In this document: piece after piece, positions 24,899 through 32,209 of the stretch
Layout: the number at the start of each line of letters is the position of its first letter
Numbering within the stretch: the first letter of the stretch is position 1
Assembly (NCBI GenBank): GCA_937897325.1
Contig: CALCOY010000031.1
Location: 1-35,766, forward strand
Origin: an uncultured Shimia sp.
GTDB lineage: Bacteria > Pseudomonadota > Alphaproteobacteria > Rhodobacterales > Rhodobacteraceae
Direction of reading: 5' to 3'
Length of the DNA: 35,766 nucleotides
Position numbers and translations under genes: made by a program
Notes under the pieces: model-generated
What the model saw: the letters and a program-made list of their open reading frames with translations, nothing else
What the model was told of the DNA's origin: nothing
Database searches by the model: none

Positions 24899-25978
24899 TT
24901 AGGTGTTGTCCGGCGACTGGCCCAGAAGCTCTTCGGGCGTGAAAGGAGCAAAGCATTCTGCATATCCAGTGCCAGTGTTGAAGCTCTTGGGCAGATCTGG
25001 AAAGTAGTTTACGCCGGCTTCGAGAGCCTCCGACTGCACTTGCGGAATGGGCAAGAAAATCGTCTGCGGCAACTCATTGCCCTCTAGCAGTGCGACAGCG
25101 GCTTCGAGTGCGATGGCCGACATGGCAGGTGCCTGGCTGGCGGAAATGCCAGGTATATCCAGCTCACTCATCAGCATCCGAACGCCGTTCTCGCCGTCTA
25201 CACCCATTGGCACGATGGGGTGTCCGGCAGCCTGCATCGCGTTGATCGAACCCGCAGAGCCGTGTTGAGAGACTACCGCGTCAAACTCTCCATGCGTGGC
25301 GAGCGCGTCGGCCACAACCTTTTGGCTTGTGCCCGTATCCCAGTTGCCCACGACTTCTACAATCTCAAGCCCTTCGACGCCCTCCAGGACGCTCATCATG
25401 CCAAGACGGCGGTCCCGGTCCGTGGCGTTGCCGGGCAGGCCGTTGACCATAAGGATTTTGTCAGCGTCACCGCCGAGTAAGTCCATGACCGTTTGGGCTT
25501 TCAGCGTACCAAGGGCAAGCTGGCTCTCGTTGACCTGCACCACTTTGTCGGTGTCGAGCACATTGTCGAACGGGACAAGGATGGTTCCAGCGCGTTCCGC
25601 ACGGCGAATTACAGGCTCGAAAGCCGTCGGGTTCACCGCGATGAAGGTGATCGCGTCGTAGCCAGCAGCAATGAAGTTATCGATTGCGGCAATTTGGGCT
25701 GCGCTATCATTGCCCACGGAAACGACAGTGAATTCGTCGATTTTTTCGGCATTCTCAGGACGCGCTGCCCATGCCTTGGCAGATTGAATCGCCTGAATAC
25801 GCCAATCATTGCCCGCAAATCCGTTCACGAAGGCCAACTTGTAGGGGCCATCTTTTGCATCGTAGGAAATTGTGGACGTGTCCGGCGCAGGCGCAAAACA
25901 CTCGGGGCGATACGTGTCGGCAAAGGCTACACCAGCGGATGCAACGGCGAGTGCCGTTGTCAAAAACAGAGTCTTCAT
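24899..25978 (-). CDS. Periplasmic sugar-type ABC substrate-binding protein
   Basis: 359 residues with a Sec signal peptide (1-20, MKTLFLTTALAVASAGVAFA) and a type I periplasmic binding fold of the ribose/galactose-binding class. GPYKLAFVNGFAGNDWRIQAI is the first strand-helix and aromatic ligand region. NDSAAQIAAIDNFIAAGYDAI and VNGLPGNATDRDRR are later family landmarks. It captures the transported molecule; the downstream enzymes suggest a tetronate or its lactone. First gene of the operon, preceded by GGGAGGA 3-4 bases before the ATG. Confidence 0.93.
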   Translation of the reverse strand: MKTLFLTTALAVASAGVAFADTYRPECFAPAPDTSTISYDAKDGPYKLAFVNGFAGNDWRIQAIQSAKAWAARPENAEKIDEFTVVSVGNDSAAQIAAIDNFIAAGYDAITFIAVNPTAFEPVIRRAERAGTILVPFDNVLDTDKVVQVNESQLALGTLKAQTVMDLLGGDADKILMVNGLPGNATDRDRRLGMMSVLEGVEGLEIVEVVGNWDTGTSQKVVADALATHGEFDAVVSQHGSAGSINAMQAAGHPIVPMGVDGENGVRMLMSELDIPGISASQAPAMSAIALEAAVALLEGNELPQTIFLPIPQVQSEALEAGVNYFPDLPKSFNTGTGYAECFAPFTPEELLGQSPDNT

Positions 25979-26032
25979 GATTCCTCCCAGTCGGCTGTTC
26001 CGACGCTATTTGTTTCGATGATGTGTTGCGCA

Positions 26033-26046
26033 TGTTTACGTAAACA
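26033..26046. promoter_or_regulatory. Operator 1 for the divergent LacI-family regulator
   Basis: TGTTTACGTAAACA is a perfect 14-bp palindrome with the central CG typical of LacI/GalR-family operators. It lies 55 bp upstream of the binding-protein start and 66 bp before the regulator's start. Confidence 0.75.
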
Positions 26047-26063
26047 CATTGCCAGAGTCGTAG

Positions 26064-26079
26064 ATGTTTACATAAACAT
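26064..26079. promoter_or_regulatory. Operator 2 for the divergent LacI-family regulator
   Basis: ATGTTTACATAAACAT differs from the first site by one core base and is palindromic except at the centre. Its centre is 32 bp from that of operator 1, close to three helical turns, so two regulator dimers would sit on the same DNA face. It lies 33 bp before the lacI-type gene, fitting autoregulation. Confidence 0.7.
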
Positions 26080-26111
26080 TCGTCAAGCGCGGATTCGAGA
26101 AAAGGGAAGAA

Positions 26112-27134
26112 ATGGCCAAACGACGCGCCACCAGTTCGCAAAGACATCAACCTACGATGCACGACGTCGCGCGTATCGCTGGGGTCAGCCAAATGACCGT
26201 GTCTCGCGTCATGCGTGGGACCGGATACATCTCAAAAGATGTTAGAAATGATGTGGTTAAAGCCGCCAGAGAAATCGGCTATGTCCACAATCGCCTTGCT
26301 GGCGGAAATGCCACCTACGACAATCCTATTGTCGGCGTTGTAGTTCCCACAATGCAAAACCGGGTCTTCACCGAGGTCCTTTCCGGTGTCAACGAGGCGC
26401 TCAACGAGAGCGGTCTCCGCCCTGTCTTCGGCGTTTCCGAATACTCACTCGAAACCGAGGAAGACCTCGTTTTCGACCTTTTATCATGGCGGCCGCGTGG
26501 GTTGATTCTGCCAGGACTAGAGCACACCGCGTCGCTTCGGAAAATCATCGCACAGACGGGTGTGCGAGTTGCGGAAATCATGGACATAGACGGAGATCCG
26601 ATCTCCGCCTGCTTTGGTTTTTCACACGCTAAAGCGGGCGAAGATATGGCCAAACATTTGATCGAAAGAGGCTACAGAACATTTGGGTATGTCGGTAGCC
26701 AGGGCGGCGCAGATCTTCGCGCGACCAAGCGCTTTGACGCGTTCTCTCGAGTTATCCGGGAAGCTGGCGCCAGTCTGGTGTTCAATAGATCCCCCGAGGG
26801 AGCGACCTCAATGGAGGTTGGGCGCCAGATTACCGATGAGGTTTTGGGGCAGCCTAACCCACCAGGCGCAGTTTACTACGCGAACGATGATTTGGCCGCC
26901 GGAGGCATTATGCATTGCTTGGCTGAGGGAATATCCATACCGAAACAAATCGCATTGGCGGGCTTTAACGGACTGGGATTCCTTTCAGCGTTGCCAAAAC
27001 TTCTGACAACAACTGTCACACCGCGGTTCGAAATTGGTAAAGCCGCCGCATCCTGGCTTATGCATTCTGATACAACAGAAGCCATACAAAAAACTGAACT
27101 ATCGGCTAAGCTCAGGATCGGTGAGACGACATAA
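26112..27134 (+). CDS. LacI-family transcriptional regulator of the tetronate operon
   Basis: 340 residues. The helix-turn-helix is at 17-36 (HDVARIAGVSQMTVSRVMRG), followed by the hinge helix region and a periplasmic-binding-protein-like effector domain from about residue 70 (NPIVGVVVPTMQNRVFTEVL). It has the general look of GntR (gluconate) type LacI proteins. It is divergent from the ABC/otn operon, and two palindromes in the 133-bp gap are its likely operators. It probably represses the operon until a tetronate or pathway intermediate binds; the effector is inferred. GGGAAG precedes the ATG. Confidence 0.93.
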   Translation: MAKRRATSSQRHQPTMHDVARIAGVSQMTVSRVMRGTGYISKDVRNDVVKAAREIGYVHNRLAGGNATYDNPIVGVVVPTMQNRVFTEVLSGVNEALNESGLRPVFGVSEYSLETEEDLVFDLLSWRPRGLILPGLEHTASLRKIIAQTGVRVAEIMDIDGDPISACFGFSHAKAGEDMAKHLIERGYRTFGYVGSQGGADLRATKRFDAFSRVIREAGASLVFNRSPEGATSMEVGRQITDEVLGQPNPPGAVYYANDDLAAGGIMHCLAEGISIPKQIALAGFNGLGFLSALPKLLTTTVTPRFEIGKAAASWLMHSDTTEAIQKTELSAKLRIGETT

Positions 27135-27218
27135 GGCCTCTGGATCAGGATCACCGTTCGCAGGAAAACAGGAGAAGGTCTGCGAGCGCGTGTTGTCTTG
27201 TAAAGAGTGCCCACCTGT

Positions 27219-27725
27219 TCAGCGCCGGGCCTTCGCGCCGGTTTTGCTTCTGCGCGCGGCCAAAGCCCTCGGACACGGTCGTGCAGTTACCGTCGTGGTG
27301 GTGAAAGGTATGCCCCGATGAAGGGTCGTGAATGTCATGTGGATATGCCCACTTATCACCTGACGCACGTCCCTATCGGCCGCGAGCAGATCAATCAAGG
27401 CATCCGGCTCTTGCAGCGCTGCTTTATCATCGGAAATCCGCAATGGCGGCGCCAGGTGATGCAGGATCACGATGACGGGTTGGTCAATGGCCTCGTTCAT
27501 ACTGCGTTCCAACCAATCCAAACGCCGTGAACAGAGCTGACCCAGTGGATCGCAAGCGCCTCGAAACCCTGTGGGCGCGCGCGTGTCAGAGGCACTGTCC
27601 AAAACGATGACGCGCGTTCCGGCCAAGTCGTGTGAAGACGTTAAGAACCAGTTCTTATCGCAATGGCGATCCCCGAACACGGTTTTGAATGTCTCCCGGC
27701 TGCCATTATTACGTGGGTTAAGGGC
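27219..27725 (-). pseudogene. Truncated metallophosphoesterase (CpdA-like) fragment
   Basis: The minus strand encodes NNGSRETFKTVFGDRHCDKN, then AGTRVIVLDSASD, ILHHLAPPL and VISGHIHMTFTTLHRGIPF. These match the C-terminal half of calcineurin-like phosphoesterases of the CpdA type, with the metal-binding HH and GHIH motifs. The N-terminal metal-binding half (DxH, GDxxD, GNHD) is gone: the homology begins at what should be the residues after GNHD. After GIPFTTTTV the sequence degenerates into an arginine-rich tail, suggesting a further frameshift. Confidence 0.7.
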
Positions 27726-28105
27726 GTAGGGTGCGCAACTCGCGATCCCCCTTCACCATAAACAGGCCAGGTTCTGCGAAAGGTCCTACCACATCATTGC
27801 CGTGGCGATGGCTGAAAATGTAAAGGCCGAGCGCATGCATCTGCTTGACTGTTAGGCCATAGCCAGCTGGAAAACCCGAGGGGACGCTTCGGTGATCTGA
27901 ATTGTAGCCGTTCCGCGCTGTCTGCGGAGACAGCGACCACCTCGACCCGCATCTCATTCAGGGGCTCGATGATCGCGTCCACTTCCCGCAGATAGCGCGT
28001 GCAGATCGGGCAATGCTTGCCGCTATAAACAACAATCATCTGCCAATCATATCCTTCACCCGCGTTGCCCAGGCGAAGGATGCGCCCTCCGCCTTGGCAT
28101 TTCAA
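27718..28105 (-). pseudogene. Frameshifted redoxin (AhpC/TSA-like) gene
   Basis: One minus-strand frame reads DWQMIVVYSGKHCPICTRYL and VEVVAVSADSAERLQ, the thioredoxin-fold start of AhpC/TSA-type redoxins with its CPIC site. A second frame, entered near 27890, continues FPAGYGLTVKQMHALGLYIF and PFAEPGLFMVKGDRELRTL. Intact members have these in one frame. The C-terminal end runs straight into the phosphoesterase fragment. Confidence 0.75.
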
Positions 28106-28233
28106 TGATGGGGAATGTTTCGCTTTGCGCGGGCTTACTTAAGGGCATGGATCGGCTCTGTGACCTGTGCAATGAACGACACAAATAGAGCTCAGCGACC
28201 GTTCAAGACTTTTGTTGTGGGCGATACAAAGGA

Positions 28234-28713
28234 ATGGGAAGGCCACCAACCCGTGATAAAGATCAGACGCTGATGGCCGCGATGAGTGCCTGCTGGATGA
28301 AATGCTATGCGGCAAGCTTCATGAAGGATCTGACCACAGCGATGGGGATCAGCGGACACGGCATTTATGCGGCCTTCAGAGTTAAGCGCGAAATCTATCC
28401 TAAGACAATCGACCGCTGCGCCGATGTCTATTGCTGCGCGCCCATTCTGGCCTTTGACGGGGTTGCGTTGATAGAGGAGGACGCGTGGGAATTTCTAACA
28501 TATGTAGTGTCCCATTCAACGCAGCAGCAAGGGGCATCGCGTGGCTCAGCTTCTCGTTGCTCAAAATCCACCAAGATTTTGGGTCCGGAATATCGGAATG
28601 AACGTGATGCCGCTTTGAGTACACCGGTAGCGCGTTTCAATTGTCTTTGTTTGGTAGTGTTCGAGACGAAGATCGATTTCTACCTCAAGTCGCTTCAGGC
28701 TCGAATGAGTTAG
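28234..28713 (+). pseudogene. Decayed TetR/AcrR-type regulator
   Basis: The frame begins MGRPPTRDKDQTLMAAMSAC, and LTTAMGISGHGIYAAFRVKR corresponds to the helix-turn-helix LTxAMGIxxxSLYAAFGxK of TetR proteins. Several positions usually conserved are altered (GHGIYAAFRVK). After about residue 90 the sequence (QGASRGSASRCSKSTKILG) does not resemble a TetR ligand domain, suggesting a frameshift. The frame is open for 159 codons, so a shortened protein cannot be excluded. Confidence 0.5.
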
Positions 28714-28726
28714 ATTTCTGGATACG

Positions 28727-28748
28727 ATGGGGTAGTCCCCCATTTTTG
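28727..28748 (+). terminator. Rho-independent-type terminator after the TetR remnant
   Basis: ATGGGG (28727-28732), loop of five bases, CCCCAT (28738-28743), immediately followed by TTTT. It is the most canonical terminator in the window and starts 14 bases after the TetR remnant's stop. Confidence 0.7.
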
Positions 28749-28939
28749 TAGGGGCGCGTCGGTAGCCCGCTCATCATCGCTTTGCTGTCATGCCAGACTG
28801 GATGTTGCATCAGGCGGCATATGGAGCGTTGTCGTTCAATAAATGTGCTTCAAGCACTGTCTGTGATATGAGGATCGCTGCGGATGTGCGGCGCACAGTT
28901 GCACAGGAGAATGATTGGCGTCTGGAAGGACAATCACGG

Positions 28940-29683
28940 ATGCATGTGCATGACACCAACCACTCTCATTTACCAGTTCCGCAGCGGGCCTGTCTGTTTC
29001 TGGATTTTGATGGTACGCTGGTGAATATTGCGCCGACACCTGACGGCGTTGTTGTTCCGACGGATCTGACAGCCCTTTTAGATGACTTGTGCGATGCCCT
29101 GGGCGGTCGGATTGCTTTGGTCTCGGGGCGCGGGGTCAGCAGCATCGAAACGCATCTGCCTGCATTTGTCGGGATCGTCATCGGGGGGCATGGTGCGGAG
29201 ATGCGCGATCAGAATGGAACGATGGTGCGTTTGGCGGGATGCGATACCGATACGGCCGGTGCTCACGACTGGGCGCGGCAGGTGGGGTTGAAGTATCCGG
29301 GTGTCGGTGTGGAGTTGAAACGAACCGGCGCCGCAATCCATTTTCGGCAAGCGCCGGAATGGGAGTTGTCGGTGCGCAGGGCGGCCGAGGTCTTCGCCGA
29401 CGAGACGACGGGGCTGGCTGTTCAGGAGTCACATATGGCCATAGAACTCCGCCCAAAATGCGCCAACAAGGCCAGTGCAATCGAGTCCCTGATGCGGGCC
29501 AATCCATTCGCAGGCTACCGACCGATCTTCGCGGGGGATGATCAAACCGACCGGCCCGCGATGGATTTCTGCCAAGCAGCAGGGGGTATCGCAATCAGCG
29601 TGAACGGAATTCATCCTACGGCTGATATTCAGTTGGGCTCACCACGCGCCGTCCGCGCCCTTCTGCGGGATTGGCTCGGCTGA
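28940..29683 (+). CDS. otsB: Trehalose-6-phosphate phosphatase
   Basis: Removes phosphate from trehalose 6-phosphate, giving trehalose, an osmoprotectant. I chose the ATG at 28940 (AAGGA upstream), giving 247 residues; the frame is open for 50 more codons without similarity to the family. HAD-superfamily motif I is LDFDGTLV (D22, D24 catalytic), motif II lies in ALVSGRG, and motif III/IV is FAGDDQTDRPAM near the C-terminus. The stop overlaps the otsA start by one base (TGATG). Confidence 0.95.
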   Translation: MHVHDTNHSHLPVPQRACLFLDFDGTLVNIAPTPDGVVVPTDLTALLDDLCDALGGRIALVSGRGVSSIETHLPAFVGIVIGGHGAEMRDQNGTMVRLAGCDTDTAGAHDWARQVGLKYPGVGVELKRTGAAIHFRQAPEWELSVRRAAEVFADETTGLAVQESHMAIELRPKCANKASAIESLMRANPFAGYRPIFAGDDQTDRPAMDFCQAAGGIAISVNGIHPTADIQLGSPRAVRALLRDWLG

Positions 29684-31041
29684 TGTCGCGGCTTGTGGTG
29701 ATCTCGAACCGCATCCCTAAGGATGATGCACCTGCCGGTGGGCTGGTCTTTGCTCTGGACGAGTTGCTTTCAAAGCGTGGCGGGATCTGGATCGGTGCGG
29801 ATGACCCTTCAGACAGCCGAAAAGATGGGTTGAAGCAGATCGGTGCGGGTGCCTACGACCGCTTTGTTTTTCAACTAAGTCATGCTGAGCATGAAAAGTA
29901 CTATCATGGTTACGCGAATTCAGCGCTTTGGCCCACGTTCCATTCGCGTCGGGATCTGATGCGCCATCGCGCTGACTGGTTTGCGGTTTACTATGATGTT
30001 AACAGTCGTGTCGCCAGCCTGATCGCGAACATGTTGAAGCCGGACGACATCGTCTGGATACATGACTACCATTTCCTGCCGCTCGCCTCGAAGCTGCGGG
30101 AATGGAAAGTCACAAATCAAATTGGCTTTTTTCTCCACATTCCTTTCCCGTCCAGGACAGATATCAATGCATTGCCCGAACATACGATGCTGCCGGATTG
30201 GTTGGCCGCATTTGATCTTGTGGGTTTGCAGACCCAACGCGACGTCGCCGCCTGCCGGGAATACTTGCGTCAGACCGGCGAGGTGGAACTGCTGATTTCA
30301 GGCGGTCGTGTACAACGACAGCACAGGACCTTTGCTATTAACAGTTTCCCGATTGGCGTTGATGCCGATGCCATCGCGAAAGCTGCTGGAACCGCACATG
30401 CGGATGTGGCGGAGCGGGTCAAGACGGCAGGGCCCCTGATACTCGGTGTCGATCGGTTGGACTATTCAAAGGGATTGATCCAGCGGGTCGAGGGGTTCGG
30501 TCGATATCTCGATTTTTACAACTCCGAAGGTTTGCGCCCGACATACTTGCAGATCGCTCCGGTCAGCCGGGGGGATGTGACCGCCTATCAGGATATTCGT
30601 CAGCAACTTGACGAAATCGCCGGATCCGTGAACGGCTCTCATGCTGATCTCGACTGGACGCCCATCAGGTATGTGCGCCGCAATGTGTCCCGAGATGTCA
30701 TTTCGGGGCTCTATCGGCATGCAGACATCTGCCTTGTCACACCTTTGGCCGATGGCATGAACCTGGTCGCAAAGGAATTCATCGCCGCCCAGGCCCCCGA
30801 AGATCCCGGCGTGCTGATCTTATCGCAATTCGCCGGTGCCGCCGAGCAGATGGAGGACGCATTGCCCGTAAATCCATTCGACACTGACAGCATTGCCGCA
30901 GCGATCGCAAAGGCAATCTCCATGCCGATCGACGAACGAAAAGAGCGCTATCTCAGTCAGTCCAGAAGCGTCTTCTCGGAAGACATTGCCTGGTGGGGCC
31001 GAACTTACTTGGACCGATTGGCAAGTATGGCTGTCGCTTGA
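29683..31041 (+). CDS. otsA: Trehalose-6-phosphate synthase
   Basis: Joins UDP-glucose and glucose 6-phosphate to trehalose 6-phosphate. 452 residues from the ATG at 29683, normal for GT20 synthases. Motifs: RLVVISNRIP and GGLVFALDELL at the N-terminus, WIHDYHFLPLA for the sugar-phosphate site, GVDRLDYSKGL in the second Rossmann domain, and PLADGMNLVAKEFIAAQ binding the nucleotide sugar. The start is coupled to the otsB stop. The order otsB-otsA is as in many Proteobacteria. Confidence 0.97.
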   Translation: MSRLVVISNRIPKDDAPAGGLVFALDELLSKRGGIWIGADDPSDSRKDGLKQIGAGAYDRFVFQLSHAEHEKYYHGYANSALWPTFHSRRDLMRHRADWFAVYYDVNSRVASLIANMLKPDDIVWIHDYHFLPLASKLREWKVTNQIGFFLHIPFPSRTDINALPEHTMLPDWLAAFDLVGLQTQRDVAACREYLRQTGEVELLISGGRVQRQHRTFAINSFPIGVDADAIAKAAGTAHADVAERVKTAGPLILGVDRLDYSKGLIQRVEGFGRYLDFYNSEGLRPTYLQIAPVSRGDVTAYQDIRQQLDEIAGSVNGSHADLDWTPIRYVRRNVSRDVISGLYRHADICLVTPLADGMNLVAKEFIAAQAPEDPGVLILSQFAGAAEQMEDALPVNPFDTDSIAAAIAKAISMPIDERKERYLSQSRSVFSEDIAWWGRTYLDRLASMAVA

Positions 31042-31305
31042 AGTCACGTGGTCGGATTCATTGGGATCAAATTCAAACTCGGCTCTATTCTGTGATCTCG
31101 GTTCCTCTCCGGTCTAACTCACCAAAGACTCGAGAGGTCGCGGTGTGCATTGCACCCAGATCTGCCGAAAATCTCCGATGGGTGCTCCTACAATGGTGCA
31201 GGGCGCGATCTACGTCTCGCAACCAACATCAAGGTTTAACTGCTGACGGGATGGTCCAACGTCGCTGTATCAGTGAAGTCTCAAAGGTCGTCGCGACAGT
31301 TTCCG
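31042..31305. other. Gene-free stretch after otsA
   Basis: About 260 bases between otsA and the IS30 remnant. I see no gene, no convincing terminator and no RNA gene. It may contain further unrecognisable insertion-sequence debris. Confidence 0.4.
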
Positions 31306-31548
31306 CTATCTCAGTTTCATCATCTCTTCTCTGAAGGCTTCAGTTGGGGTTTGCTATCCCAGGCACTTTCTGGGGGTCCGGTTCAGGCGGTCGCAAATAG
31401 CCTTCATATTGCGATTTGAGAGCGGCCGCTAGCTGGGTGTCGCGTGGCAGGTATCGGCGCACGCGTTTGTTTAGGTTCTCGACCGATCCCTTTTGGCAAG
31501 GCGCCTTCGGGTCACAGAACCAGCTTTCAGTGCCCCGATGCCGGATTT
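31306..31548 (-). pseudogene. IS30-family transposase C-terminal fragment
   Basis: The minus strand reads RHRGTESWFCDPKAPCQKGS then VENLNKRVRRYLPRDTQLAA, matching the catalytic end of IS30-type transposases (FCDPxxPWQKGxVENxNxRxRRYLP). A frameshift follows: the next frame gives NRNMKAICDRLNRTPRKCLG, an in-frame stop, then TPTEAFREEMM. The N-terminal two thirds are absent. It lies directly beyond the immunity gene. Confidence 0.8.
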
Positions 31549-31690
31549 GAGCTGACTCCAGAAGCCAGAGCGAATGATGTGAAGCTGCATTCCCAAAAAT
31601 GAAGCCCCTGGAGCGCACCAAACCTTCAGGAAGAAGGCGAGCGCTTTGCTATCTAATAGACGTAGCAGTCCCGGTTGAAATTCTGAAACG

Positions 31691-32209
31691 TCACTGTGCA
31701 GCGCGCCGAGTGTCGAATGCGCCTTCGAGGCGCGTGATCTCCGCATCGAATTCGTCTTTTCCAATCTCGCCCTCAAGCAGACGTTTGCGGATCAGCCAGT
31801 GATCATGGGGCACAAATAGCGCTTTCGCCTCGTCCTCTGTCAGCGAACCGACCGGCTTCATGAAGACGTTGGGCCATGATTGTTCTTCGGGGATATGCGC
31901 AAAGTCGATCGAGAACTTCATGTCATGCGTCAGTTCAATTTTGTAATGGGTGAAGGGCTCGTCCGACACGAAGGGTTCTTTCGTACCCAACTCCCACATG
32001 AGTTCCTTGATCCCGTCCACATCGTTTAAGGGCATCCGCAGTTCGCGCGTGAAGCGTCCGATGCTGCCGTCCTCGCGGATCCAATGCGGGCCGCCTTGAT
32101 CGTGGCCGACATATTGAAAGCCCATGAAAACCATGACGGCAGCCTCCGGTGGCGCCATGGAGGACAGTAGCCGTCCGATCTCTGAGTAGATTTCTTTGGC
32201 GTCGCCCAT
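31691..32209 (-). CDS. YezG/EsaG-family (DUF600) immunity protein
   Basis: 172 residues from the ATG at 32209, which has GGAG 7 bases upstream; an ATG 3 bases earlier overlaps the toxin stop as ATGA. Family features: KEIYSEIGRLLSSMAPPEA at the N-terminus (EsaG has IYNEIANEISSMIPVEW), DGIKELMWELGTKE, the core EPFTHYKIELTHDMKFSIDF (EsaG: EPWTSCEFDFTREGELKVSF), and a C-terminal DHWLIRKRLLEGEIG helix. EsaG/YezG proteins are cytosolic and neutralise nuclease toxins by binding the nuclease domain. The upstream gene encodes exactly such a nuclease domain, and the genes are translationally coupled. Family comparison is from memory, not a search. Confidence 0.8.
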   Translation of the reverse strand: MGDAKEIYSEIGRLLSSMAPPEAAVMVFMGFQYVGHDQGGPHWIREDGSIGRFTRELRMPLNDVDGIKELMWELGTKEPFVSDEPFTHYKIELTHDMKFSIDFAHIPEEQSWPNVFMKPVGSLTEDEAKALFVPHDHWLIRKRLLEGEIGKDEFDAEITRLEGAFDTRRAAQ

